From: an uncultured Aquincola sp.
GTDB taxonomy: Bacteria > Pseudomonadota > Gammaproteobacteria > Burkholderiales > Burkholderiaceae
Reading direction: 5' to 3'
Length of the DNA stretch: 8,970 nt
NCBI GenBank assembly: GCA_937883885.1
Contig: CAKZXL010000026.1
Coordinates: 1-8,970 of the forward strand
Part shown: positions 1 to 7,083 of the stretch, piece by piece
Layout: every line of letters starts with the position of its first letter
Position numbering within the stretch: the first letter of the stretch is position 1
Made by a program: the position numbers and the translations under genes
The notes under the pieces: model-generated
Told to the model about the DNA's origin: nothing
What the model saw: the letters and a program-made list of their open reading frames with translations, nothing else
Databases searched by the model: none

Positions 1-1
1 A

Positions 2-67
2 GTTCCGCCGCGCGACCTCGACGCGAGCACCGCAGCGGAGTCGGCGAAGCCGACCGCCCCAGCATGA
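2..67 (+). CDS. Possible 3' end of an unidentified plus-strand gene (weak)
   Basis: From base 2 a reading frame open to the window edge gives 21 residues, rich in Ala, Pro, Ser and Thr, and stops at TGA 65-67. The codons mostly end in G or C, as in the real genes here, and the composition resembles a flexible protein tail. If real, the gene would be convergent with the permease, with 74 bases between the stops. Nothing identifies a family, and a 21-codon open frame in GC-rich DNA is easily due to chance. The sequence left of base 1 would settle it. Confidence 0.2.
   Translation, partial: VPPRDLDASTAAESAKPTAPA
40..54. repeat. Small perfect inverted repeat near the left edge
   Basis: GTCGGC (40-45) and GCCGAC (49-54) form a perfect 6-bp stem with a GAA loop. 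It lies inside the possible tail-coding stretch at 2-67 and no T-run follows on either strand, so it is not a convincing terminator. The rest of bases 1-141 shows nothing further that I can support. Confidence 0.3.
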
Positions 68-141
68 GCCCCGCCGCCCCCCGCCCACCGCACGGCGGCC
101 GAACAAGAGCAGCACAAGCAGCCCAAGCAGACAGCCAAACC

Positions 142-1578
142 TCAATGCCCCCCATCCGCCGCCAACGCCGCATCCCGCGTCTCTTCCAGGCTGGCCCGCT
201 GCGCCCCATTGAAGAAGAGGTTCAGCAGCACCGCGCTGATCGTGGCCAGCAGGATGCCCGATTCGAGCAGCGGATGCAGCCCATGCGGCATGTGCTGCGT
301 CCAGGCCGGGGCCACCAGCGGCACCATGCCCAGGCTGACCGACACGGCCACGATGTAGAGGTTGTTGCGGTTGGTTTTGTAATCCACCGCCGCCAGGATG
401 CGCACCCCCGTCGCGGCCACCATGCCGAACATCACCAGCCCGGCACCCCCCAGCACGAACTGCGGCAGCGATTCGACCAGCGCCGCCATCTTGGGGATCA
501 GCCCCAGCACCATCAGGATGATGCCGCCGGCCACGCACACATAACGACTGCGCACGCCCGTCACGCCCACCAGACCCACGTTCTGCGAAAAGCTGGTGTA
601 CGGAAAGGTGTTGAACACCCCGCCGATGATGGTGCCCAGGCCGTCCACCCGCAGGCCGGCGGTCAGGCTCTGCGGCGTCACGCAGCGGCCCGTCAGGTCG
701 CCCAGCGCCAGGAACATGCCGGTTGATTCGATGAAGGTCACGATCATCACCAGCACCATCGTGGCAATGAGCACCGGATCGAACGTGGGCATGCCGAAGC
801 TGAAGGGCAGCACCACGTCGAACCAGTGCGCGCCGGCCACCTTGTCGAAGTGCATCTTGCCCATGGCCGTGGCCACGATGCCGCCCGCCACGATGCCCAG
901 CAGCACCGAGATGTTCTGCACGAAGCCCCGCGTGTACTTGGCGATCAGCAGGATCACCGCCAGCACGAACACCGCGATGGCCATGTTGTCCAGCGCTGCG
1001 TAGTTCGGGTTGGCGATCATCGGCGCCGGCCCAGTGCCGCCACCGGCCGCGAACGCCGGGTCGGGGATCTTGGCCAGGAAGGCCGGCCCGCCCATTGCCC
1101 AGCCGATGCCCACGCGCATCAGGCTGATGCCGATCACCGCGATGATGGTGCCGGTGACCACCGGCGGAAAGAACCGCAGCATGCGGCTGGCCAGCGGCGC
1201 GATGAACACGCCGATGAAGCCCGCCGCAATGATCGCCCCGAAGATCGCCCTGGCGCCCTCCACGCCCGGCGTGGACTCGGCCATCGCCACCATCGGGCCC
1301 ACGGCCGCGAAGGTCACGCCCATCATCACCGGCAGGCGGATGCCGAACCACTGCGTCAGGCCCCAGCTCTGGATCAGCGTGGCGATGCCGCAGCAGAACA
1401 GGTCGGCCGAGATCAGCAGCGCCACCTGATCAGGCGACAGCTTGAGCGCGCGGCCCACGATCAGCGGCACCGCGATGGCACCGGCATACATCACCAGCAC
1501 ATGCTGCAGGCCCAGGGCGGCCAGGCGCGGCAGGCGCGGCTTTTCATCCACCGGGTGGACCGTGGTGGTTTGGCTCAT
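142..1578 (-). CDS. NCS2 (nucleobase-ascorbate) family purine permease, probably urate/xanthine uptake
   Basis: This 478-residue inner-membrane protein probably imports urate or xanthine by proton symport, supplying substrate to the urate pathway encoded next to it. It has the family's usual length and many hydrophobic segments. Family hallmarks visible are QHVLVMYAGAIAVPLIVG near residues 25-42, a conserved Glu (E284) in the TFIESTGMFLALGD segment, and the NAT signature QNVGLVGVTGVR at 332-343. The last roughly 20 residues are a soluble tail. The ATG at 1578 is supported by a strong Shine-Dalgarno GAGGAG (1590-1585) six bases upstream. It is the third gene of the leftward unit, 85 bases after puuD, and a strong hairpin lies in that gap. 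The family call is firm. Urate over xanthine or uracil is inferred from the neighbours and the ESTG-type motif, since family specificity is hard to read from sequence. UacT-like is the closest functional guess. Confidence 0.9.
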   Translation of the reverse strand: MSQTTTVHPVDEKPRLPRLAALGLQHVLVMYAGAIAVPLIVGRALKLSPDQVALLISADLFCCGIATLIQSWGLTQWFGIRLPVMMGVTFAAVGPMVAMAESTPGVEGARAIFGAIIAAGFIGVFIAPLASRMLRFFPPVVTGTIIAVIGISLMRVGIGWAMGGPAFLAKIPDPAFAAGGGTGPAPMIANPNYAALDNMAIAVFVLAVILLIAKYTRGFVQNISVLLGIVAGGIVATAMGKMHFDKVAGAHWFDVVLPFSFGMPTFDPVLIATMVLVMIVTFIESTGMFLALGDLTGRCVTPQSLTAGLRVDGLGTIIGGVFNTFPYTSFSQNVGLVGVTGVRSRYVCVAGGIILMVLGLIPKMAALVESLPQFVLGGAGLVMFGMVAATGVRILAAVDYKTNRNNLYIVAVSVSLGMVPLVAPAWTQHMPHGLHPLLESGILLATISAVLLNLFFNGAQRASLEETRDAALAADGGH

Positions 1579-1609
1579 GGCGAACTCCTCGACAGAGGGA
1601 GGTGGGATG

Positions 1610-1630
1610 CCGACCGGCGGCGCCGGTCGG
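1610..1630 (-). repeat. Strong hairpin in the puuD-permease gap
   Basis: CCGACCGGC (1610-1618) and GCCGGTCGG (1622-1630) form a perfect 9-bp GC-rich stem with a 3-base loop. It would lie in the leftward mRNA, 33 bases after the puuD stop and 31 bases before the permease start. No U-run follows on the transcribed strand, so it is not a standard intrinsic terminator. An mRNA-stability or partial-attenuation element is possible, and only its position supports that reading. Confidence 0.55.
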
Positions 1631-1663
1631 GGGTTCAGGTGCGCGGTGGCGCGGGCCTTGGGA

Positions 1664-2881
1664 TCAGTCCCGTTTGGCGCCGCTCTCGAACCATTTGCCC
1701 AGGAGCTCTCGCTCCTCGGCCGTGATGCCCGTGGCGTTGTTCAGCGGCATCTGCTTGCTGACCACGGCCTGCTGGTAGATCTGCGCCGCATGCTCGGCGA
1801 TCAGATCGGCCGTGTGCAGCTGCACGCCCTTGCTGGCCAGCGCCGCGTTGTGGCACATGGTGCAGCGCTGGGTCACGATCTGCTCGACACGGGCAAAGCC
1901 CTGCAGCTGCGGCTGGCCCGGCTGGGCCGCGCCCGGGGGCGGCAGCGGGCTGCGTTCGGGCGCCACGAAGAACACCAGGCCGATGAGCAGGCCAATGGCC
2001 ACGATCACCAGTTCCCAGCGCTCCTTGTGGCGGTGGCGCAGCACGAAGAACTGCCGCACCATCGCGCCCACCAGCATCAGGCCGATCAGCACCGCCCAGT
2101 TGTGCGGGTGCAGGTACAGCATGCCGTAGTGGTTGCTGAGCATCGCGATCAGCACCGGCAGCGTGAAGTAGGTGTTGTGCACGCTGCGCTGCTTGCCGCG
2201 CTGGCCGTGGATGGGGTCGGGCTTCCGGCCGGCCTTCAGGTCGGCCACCACCTTGCGCTGACCGGGGATGATCCAGAAGAAGACGTTGGCACTCATGATG
2301 GTGCCCAGCATCGCGCCCATCAGCAGGAAGGCGGCGCGGCCGGCGAACAGGTGGCAGGCCAGCCAGGTGGCCGCGCACACGTACAGGAAGATGAGCACGC
2401 CCACCCGCAGGTCGCCGCCAATGGAGCCGTCCTTGTTGCGGCCGAACACGCGGCAGATCAGGTCGTAGACGATCCAGCCCGCCACCAGAAAGCCCAGCGC
2501 CGCAGCGATGGCGCCGCCCTGCGACCACTGGAAGACGCGGGGGTCGACCAGGAAGGTCTGCGCCTGCCACAGGTACATCACGCTGAAGAGCGCAAAGCCC
2601 GACAGCCAGGTGGAATACGACTCCCAGTAGGACCAGTGCAGGCTGCCCTTGGGCATCTTCTTGGGGCCCACGAAGTACTTCTGCGAGTTGTAGAAGCCAC
2701 CGCCGTGCACGGCCCACAGCTCGCCGTTGACGCCACGCGCTAGCAGGTCTTCGTCTTCCGGGGGTGTGAGGCTGTTGTCCAGCATCACGAAGTAGAACGA
2801 TGCGCCGATCCAGGCGATCGCGGTGATGACGTGCAGCCAGCGCAGCAGCAGGTTCAGCCAGTCGAACAGATACGCTTCCAT
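1664..2881 (-). CDS. puuD: Urate hydroxylase PuuD (membrane-bound, C-terminal cytochrome c)
   Basis: It oxidises urate to 5-hydroxyisourate at the inner membrane and is the committed step of this locus. The 405-residue protein has an N-terminal multi-helix membrane region (about 1-305) with conserved His residues such as WLHVITAIAWIGASF (15-29) and HNTYFTLPVL (235-244). A Pro/Gly/Gln-rich linker (310-327) leads to a C-terminal class I cytochrome c domain (about 328-405) with the haem site CTMCH at 340-344 and a likely axial Met in KQMPLNN (M378). In the PuuD family, electrons are thought to pass through this haem to the respiratory chain instead of making hydrogen peroxide as classical uricase does. 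The length matches full-length PuuD. The ATG at 2881 has AGGAG nine bases upstream. It lies 125 bases downstream of uraH and 85 bases upstream of the permease, all on one strand. I see no missing key residue. Confidence 0.95.
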   Translation of the reverse strand: MEAYLFDWLNLLLRWLHVITAIAWIGASFYFVMLDNSLTPPEDEDLLARGVNGELWAVHGGGFYNSQKYFVGPKKMPKGSLHWSYWESYSTWLSGFALFSVMYLWQAQTFLVDPRVFQWSQGGAIAAALGFLVAGWIVYDLICRVFGRNKDGSIGGDLRVGVLIFLYVCAATWLACHLFAGRAAFLLMGAMLGTIMSANVFFWIIPGQRKVVADLKAGRKPDPIHGQRGKQRSVHNTYFTLPVLIAMLSNHYGMLYLHPHNWAVLIGLMLVGAMVRQFFVLRHRHKERWELVIVAIGLLIGLVFFVAPERSPLPPPGAAQPGQPQLQGFARVEQIVTQRCTMCHNAALASKGVQLHTADLIAEHAAQIYQQAVVSKQMPLNNATGITAEERELLGKWFESGAKRD

Positions 2882-2883
2882 CG

Positions 2884-2904
2884 TCGGAGTCTCCTCGCCT
2901 CCGA
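2884..2904 (-). promoter_or_regulatory. Hairpin carrying the puuD Shine-Dalgarno in its loop
   Basis: TCGGAG (2884-2889) and CTCCGA (2899-2904) make a perfect 6-bp stem. On the transcribed (minus) strand the 9-base loop reads GCGAGGAGA, so the AGGAG ribosome-binding site of puuD sits in the loop. A second perfect stem, 2906-2932, lies one base upstream. Such an arrangement could tune puuD translation. It may also be chance in GC-rich DNA. Confidence 0.35.
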
Positions 2905-2905
2905 G

Positions 2906-2932
2906 GGCTCGCCACCGCGGGCGCTGCGAGCC
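2906..2932 (-). repeat. Inverted repeat in the uraH-puuD gap
   Basis: GGCTCGC (2906-2912) and GCGAGCC (2926-2932) are perfect 7-base arms around a 13-base loop that contains CCGCGG. It lies in the leftward transcript directly upstream of the smaller hairpin at 2884-2904. No T-run follows, so intrinsic termination is unlikely. The rest of the 125-base gap (2882-3006) shows no clear promoter or small gene. Confidence 0.4.
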
Positions 2933-3006
2933 ATGTCAGTGCTGTCGCGGCCTCGGCAACTGCCGGCCCACTGCGACGATGGAATGAAAGAAGGATTCGT
3001 GCCTGG

Positions 3007-3360
3007 TCAGCTGCCCCGGTAGGTGCTGTAGCTCCAGGGGCTGACCAGCAGCGGCACATGGTAATGGGCCGTGGCGTCGGCAATGCCGAAGTCCAGCGGC
3101 ACCTGGTCGAGGAAAGGCGGGTCGGGCAGCTCGGTGCCCATGGCCTGGAAGTACGGCGCCACCTCGAACACCAGCCGGTAGCGGCCGGGCTTGAAGCTGT
3201 CACCAGCCAGCAGCGGTTCATCGGCGCGGCCGTCGTGGTTGAGCACCACCCGCTTGAGCTGCTGGGGCAGCCCGTCGTCCAGCTGGTACAGCGTGACCGC
3301 CATACCGGCCGCCGGACCGCCGCGGGCGGTATCGAGTACGTGCGTGGTCAGCTTGGCCAT
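3007..3360 (-). CDS. uraH: 5-hydroxyisourate hydrolase (transthyretin-like) UraH
   Basis: It hydrolyses 5-hydroxyisourate, the PuuD product, to OHCU, the substrate of the UraD domain encoded at 5299. The protein is 117 residues, normal for the family, and has no signal peptide, so it is expected in the cytoplasm. Visible hallmarks are the N-terminal [13 protein letters not shown] (His7), NHDGR with Arg45, the [11 protein letters not shown] segment (His99, His101) and the C-terminal YRGS (114-117), the tetrapeptide that separates HIU hydrolases from vertebrate transthyretins. The ATG at 3360 begins exactly at the family's usual N-terminus. A GAGGAAA purine run lies at 3377-3371. The frame stays open upstream across the divergent region, but that part has no family resemblance. 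It is the first gene of the leftward unit. Confidence 0.95.
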   Translation of the reverse strand: MAKLTTHVLDTARGGPAAGMAVTLYQLDDGLPQQLKRVVLNHDGRADEPLLAGDSFKPGRYRLVFEVAPYFQAMGTELPDPPFLDQVPLDFGIADATAHYHVPLLVSPWSYSTYRGS

Positions 3361-3393
3361 GAACTGCTTCTTTCCTCGTTCGATCAATTGGTG

Positions 3394-3439
3394 CTTGAAG
3401 TGTGTGCTCAACTGTATACACTTTGGCGTGCAGTTCAAG
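3394..3439. promoter_or_regulatory. 46-bp dyad in the divergent promoter region; probable operator of the GntR regulator
   Basis: A perfect palindrome TGTATACA (3413-3420) is flanked at exactly equal distance (13 bases each side) by CTTGAA (3394-3399) and TTCAAG (3434-3439). Over the 46 bases, 16 of 23 mirrored pairs are complementary. The centre of each outer arm lies 20 bp from the dyad centre, about two helical turns. FadR/FCD-type GntR dimers typically bind short palindromes of TGTATACA/GTATAC character, and the adjacent gene encodes such a regulator, so this is the best candidate operator for both units. The core also reads TATACA, a plausible -10 box, on both strands. Matching -35 boxes are weak: TTGAAG and TTGAAC lie only 14 bases away. 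Confidence 0.6.
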
Positions 3440-3462
3440 TCCTGGATTCCCCTGACCGCACC

Positions 3463-4260
3463 ATGCCCCGCCGCCCAGCTTCCACCACTGCCTTGAGCAC
3501 CCCGCCACGCACCAGGCGTGCGCAGGCGGCCCAGGCCGTGCAGGAAACGCGCCCGCCCGAGCCCGCGGCCGATGGCAGCGAAACCAGCAGCACCCAGCGC
3601 ATCGTCGACGCCATCACCACCGCCATCGTCGAGCGGCGGCTGCAGCCCGGCACCAAGCTGGTGGAGCAGCAGATCGCCGACGTGTTCAGCGTCTCGCGCA
3701 CGCTGGTGCGGCAGGCACTCAACCAGCTCAGCCGCGACCGGCTGGTCAAGCTGGAGCCGGCACGCGGCGCCTTCGTGGCCACGCCCAGCGTGGAAGAAGC
3801 GCGCCAGGTGTTCGAGGCGCGCAAGCTGATCGAAGGCGCGCTGATCAAGCAGCTGTGCGCCCGCATCACGCCGGCGCAGATCGCCGAGCTGCGCGGCCAC
3901 CTGCAGGCCGAGCTCGATGCCATCCAGCGCACCGACGTGCCCGGCCGCACCTGGCTGCTGAGCGACTTCCATCTGGTGCTGGCCCGCATGCTGGGCAACG
4001 AGGTACTGGCCCAGCTGCTGGCCGACCTGCTGTCGCGCAGTTCGCTCATCTCGCTGATGTACCAGTCGTCGCATTCGGCTGAGCACTCGCGCGACGAGCA
4101 CGTGGCCATCGTCGATGCGCTGGAACGCGGCGATGCCCGCGCGGCCGTGCGGCTGACCGAAGCCCACCTTTCGAACGTGGAGCGCAACCTGCGGTTGCAT
4201 CCGCGCACCTCCGACCTGCAGGCCGCCTTGCGGCCGCATGCAGCGCCCGCCCACCCCTGA
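3463..4260 (+). CDS. GntR-family (FCD domain) transcriptional regulator of the purine locus
   Basis: This 265-residue DNA-binding regulator probably controls both divergent units in response to a pathway intermediate. Residues 1-44 are a Pro/Ala/Arg-rich, probably disordered extension. Residues 45-108 form the winged helix-turn-helix ([22 protein letters not shown] at 65-86, then the wing around RGAF). Residues 115-245 form the FCD ligand domain with likely metal-site His residues at 170 (SDFH), 213 (DEH) and 235 (EAH). The Asp that usually sits four residues before the first His is Leu166 here, though Asp168 is near. The ATG at 3463 is the first good start. Its ribosome site is poor, and a GTG at 3538 is a possible alternative that would remove much of the extension. 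The stop lies 11 bases before puuE, so the two are probably cotranscribed. The effector (urate, allantoin or allantoate) cannot be read from the sequence. Confidence 0.9.
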   Translation: MPRRPASTTALSTPPRTRRAQAAQAVQETRPPEPAADGSETSSTQRIVDAITTAIVERRLQPGTKLVEQQIADVFSVSRTLVRQALNQLSRDRLVKLEPARGAFVATPSVEEARQVFEARKLIEGALIKQLCARITPAQIAELRGHLQAELDAIQRTDVPGRTWLLSDFHLVLARMLGNEVLAQLLADLLSRSSLISLMYQSSHSAEHSRDEHVAIVDALERGDARAAVRLTEAHLSNVERNLRLHPRTSDLQAALRPHAAPAHP

Positions 4261-4271
4261 CCCGAAGTGCC

Positions 4272-5273
4272 ATGAGTCAAGCTGAACCTCAAGACCCCCG
4301 CGCCGGCGAGCACACCTACGCCGGCTATGCCCGCGACATGAAGGGCTACGGCCGCGACGTGCCCCATGCCCGCTGGCCGGGCGGCGCGCGCATCGCGGTG
4401 TCCTTCGTGCTCAATTACGAAGAAGGCGGCGAGAACAATCCGCTGCACGGCGACCCGACCACCGAAACCTTCCTGTCGGAGATGGTCACCGCCTCGGCCT
4501 TCGAGAACCGGCACATGACCATGGAGTCGATGTACGAGTACGGCTCGCGCGTGGGCGTGTGGCGCGTGCTGCGCGAGTTCGAGAGCCGCGGCCTGCCGCT
4601 GACCATCTTCGGCGTGGGCATGGCCATGCAGCGCTACCCCGAGCTGGTGCAGCACTTCGTGCAGGCCGGCTACGAGATCGCCAATCACGGCCTGCGCTGG
4701 ATCCACTACCAGCACCTGCCTGAAGCGACGGAAGCACGCCACATCACGCTGGGCACGCAGGTGGTGCGCGAGATGACCGGTGGCCAGTGGCCGGTGGGCT
4801 GGTACACCGGCCGCGACAGCCCCAACACCCGCCGCCTGGTGGTGGACCATGGCGGCTACGAATACGACAGCGACTACTACGGCGACGACCTGCCCTTCTG
4901 GCTGAAGGTGCAGAAGACCGAAGGCGGCGAATCGCCGATGCTGGTGGTGCCCTACTCGCTGGACACCAACGACATGCGCTGCGTGCAGGCCAACGGCTTC
5001 AACACCGGCGAGGCCTTCTTCACCTACCTGCGCGACACCTTCGATGCGTTGTATGCCGAAGGCGACCCCAACGGGCTGGACCGGCCCAAGATGATGAGCA
5101 TCGGCATGCACTGCCGGCTGCTGGGCAAGCCCGGCCGCATCGCGGCGCTGCAGCGCTTCCTGGACCATGTGACCAGCCGCGAGCAGGTGTGGATCACCCG
5201 CCGCGTGGACATCGCCCGCCACTGGAAGCAGGTGCACCCCTACAACCCCGCCACCGCCCACACCTGGCGCTGA
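4272..5273 (+). CDS. puuE: Allantoinase PuuE (polysaccharide-deacetylase-like)
   Basis: It hydrolyses S-allantoin to allantoate in the cytoplasm. The 333-residue protein belongs to the NodB/polysaccharide deacetylase fold, not to the amidohydrolase-type allantoinases (AllB). Visible features are the fold start [15 protein letters not shown] (40-54), where NodB enzymes have their catalytic Asp pair and PuuE enzymes carry this altered motif, consistent with the metal-independent activity known for the family. Also present are [12 protein letters not shown] (133-144), [13 protein letters not shown] (177-189), [13 protein letters not shown] (198-210), [14 protein letters not shown] (276-289) and the C-terminal [12 protein letters not shown] (307-318). 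The start ATG has a weak GAAG site and follows the regulator gene by 11 bases. The next gene starts 25 bases downstream. Its product feeds the AllC domain of that next gene, and its substrate comes from the UraD domain of the same neighbour. Confidence 0.95.
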   Translation: MSQAEPQDPRAGEHTYAGYARDMKGYGRDVPHARWPGGARIAVSFVLNYEEGGENNPLHGDPTTETFLSEMVTASAFENRHMTMESMYEYGSRVGVWRVLREFESRGLPLTIFGVGMAMQRYPELVQHFVQAGYEIANHGLRWIHYQHLPEATEARHITLGTQVVREMTGGQWPVGWYTGRDSPNTRRLVVDHGGYEYDSDYYGDDLPFWLKVQKTEGGESPMLVVPYSLDTNDMRCVQANGFNTGEAFFTYLRDTFDALYAEGDPNGLDRPKMMSIGMHCRLLGKPGRIAALQRFLDHVTSREQVWITRRVDIARHWKQVHPYNPATAHTWR

Positions 5274-5298
5274 GCACAGCCTTGAAGGACCCTGAAGC

Positions 5299-7083
5299 AT
5301 GCTCAGCCTCTTCCAACTGAACGAAGCCTCGCAGGCCGAGTTCGTCGCGCTGCTGGACGGCGTGTACGAACACTCGCCCTGGATCGCCGAACAGGCCCAT
5401 GGCCGCAAGCCAGCCGGCGGTTTCACCAGCCTGGCCCAGCTGAAGCTGGTGCTGGCGCAGGTGGTGACCGATGCCGCCCACGACCAGCAGCTGGCCCTGG
5501 TGCGCGCCCACCCCGAGCTGGCCGGCAAGGCCATGGTCAGCAAGACGCTGACCGCCGAATCCACGAATGAACAAGGCAAGGCGGGCCTGACCGACTGCAC
5601 GCCGCTGGAATTCGAGAAGATCCAGCAGCTGAACGCCGCCTACAACGAACGCTTCGGCTTTCCGTTCGTGATGGCGGTGCGCGGCCCGCGCGGCCTGGGC
5701 CTGCACCGCAGCGAGATCATCGCCACCTTCGAGCGCCGGCTGGGCCACCCCGCCGACTACGAGCTGGCCGAGGCGCTGCGCAACATCCACCGCATTGCCG
5801 AGATCCGGCTGAACGACAAGTTCGGCGTCGAGCCCACGCTGGGCAATCGGGTGTGGGACTGGGCCGAGGCCCTGGCCGTGCACAGCGATACCGGTTATGC
5901 CGAGCAGGGCCAGCTCACCGTCACCTACCTGACCGACGCCCACCTGGCCTGCGCGCGGCAGCTGCAGTCGTGGATGCTCGAATGCGGCTTCGACGACGTG
6001 CGCATCGACGCCGTGGGCAACGTGGTGGGCGTGTACCACGGCACCGACCCTTCAGCGCGCTGCCTGCTCACCGGCAGCCACTACGACACCGTGCGCAACG
6101 GCGGCAAGTACGACGGCCGCCTGGGCATTTTGGTGCCCATGGCCTGCGTGCGTGAGCTGCACCGCGCCGGCCGCCGCCTGCCCTACGGGCTGGAAGTCAT
6201 CGGCTTTGCCGAAGAAGAAGGCCAGCGCTACAAGGCCACCTTCCTGGGCTCGGGCGCGGTCATCGGCCAGTTCGACGGCCGCTGGCTCGACCAGCAGGAC
6301 GCCGACGGCGTGACCATGCGCCAGGCGATGGCCGACGCCGGCCTGGACCCGGCCGACATCCCGCTGCTGCGGCGCGACCCGGCGGGCTACCTCGGCTTCG
6401 TGGAAGTGCACATCGAGCAAGGGCCGGTGCTCAACGAGCTGGGCCTGCCGCTGGGCGTGGTGACCTCCATCAACGGCAGCGTGCGCTACCTGTGCGAGAT
6501 CACCGGCATGGCCAGCCACGCCGGCACCACGCCGATGAACCGCCGCCGCGATGCCGCCGCCGCCACCGCCGAAGTGATCCTGTACCTGGAACAGCGCGCG
6601 GCCAGCGTGCCCGACCTGGTGGGCACCGTGGGCATGCTGCAGGTGCCGGCCGGCTCCATCAACGTGGTGCCGGGGCGTTGCCAGTTCAGCCTGGACATCC
6701 GCGCCACCACCAACGAGGTGCGCGACGAATGCGCCGCCGACGTGCTGGCCGAGATCAACGCCATCTGCGAACGGCGCGGCGTGGCCTTCAAGGCCGAAGA
6801 AACCATGCGCGCCGCCGCCGCCCCCAGCGACCCGGCCTGGCAGCAGCGCTGGGAACGTGCGGTGCAGGCGCTGTCGCTGCCCATCTTCCGCATGCCCAGC
6901 GGCGCCGGCCACGACGCGATGAAGCTGCACGAGGTGATGCCGCAGGCCATGCTGTTCCTGCGCGGGCTCAATGCGGGCATCAGCCACAACCCGCTGGAAA
7001 GCATCACCAACGACGACACCGAACTGTGCGTGCAGGCCTTTGCGCAGCTGCTCGACCAACTTGCCACGGAACTCCAAGCATGA
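5299..7083 (+). CDS. UraD-AllC fusion: OHCU decarboxylase / allantoate amidohydrolase
   Basis: A single uninterrupted 594-residue frame carries two complete enzymes. Residues 1 to about 175 match UraD, which decarboxylates OHCU to S-allantoin: VRAHPELAG (68-76, His71, Pro72, Glu73), the STNEQGKAGL segment (88-97) and LNAAYNERFGFPFVMAVRG (111-129). Residues about 183-594 match allantoate amidohydrolase (M20 family, close to the usual 410 residues), which releases ammonia and CO2 from allantoate to give ureidoglycine. Its dimetal ligands are visible: His261 and Asp263 in GSHYDTV, Asp272 in KYDGRLG, the Glu cluster 305-307 in AEEEGQR, His371 in EVHIEQGP and His563 in ISHNPLES. The dimer-contact His407 (SHAGTTPM) is also present. 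The linker around 175-183 is very short. AAGGA (5285-5289) lies nine bases before the ATG. Both domains look intact, so this is a real fusion and not a missed stop or frameshift. Confidence 0.93.
   Translation: MLSLFQLNEASQAEFVALLDGVYEHSPWIAEQAHGRKPAGGFTSLAQLKLVLAQVVTDAAHDQQLALVRAHPELAGKAMVSKTLTAESTNEQGKAGLTDCTPLEFEKIQQLNAAYNERFGFPFVMAVRGPRGLGLHRSEIIATFERRLGHPADYELAEALRNIHRIAEIRLNDKFGVEPTLGNRVWDWAEALAVHSDTGYAEQGQLTVTYLTDAHLACARQLQSWMLECGFDDVRIDAVGNVVGVYHGTDPSARCLLTGSHYDTVRNGGKYDGRLGILVPMACVRELHRAGRRLPYGLEVIGFAEEEGQRYKATFLGSGAVIGQFDGRWLDQQDADGVTMRQAMADAGLDPADIPLLRRDPAGYLGFVEVHIEQGPVLNELGLPLGVVTSINGSVRYLCEITGMASHAGTTPMNRRRDAAAATAEVILYLEQRAASVPDLVGTVGMLQVPAGSINVVPGRCQFSLDIRATTNEVRDECAADVLAEINAICERRGVAFKAEETMRAAAAPSDPAWQQRWERAVQALSLPIFRMPSGAGHDAMKLHEVMPQAMLFLRGLNAGISHNPLESITNDDTELCVQAFAQLLDQLATELQA

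Noticed and set aside
68..141. Possible terminator between the left-edge frame and the permease stop
   Set aside because: GCCGCC (73-78) and GGCGGC (94-99) could pair only across a 15-base loop and no T-run follows. This is common in such GC-rich sequence.
826..2743. Long plus-strand frames opposite the permease and puuD
   Set aside because: Their products are Arg/His/Gln-rich shadows of the minus-strand genes and show no family motifs or ribosome sites.
1635..3221. 528-codon minus-strand frame overlapping puuD
   Set aside because: It is a shifted frame of the same strand as puuD and uraH. Only short stretches resemble anything, while the puuD frame carries the haem motif and membrane segments.
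3435..5600. 721-codon minus-strand open frame
   Set aside because: It lies opposite the regulator, puuE and the UraD domain, which have clear family motifs. Its product is Ser/Arg/His-rich low-complexity sequence typical of antisense frames in GC-rich DNA.
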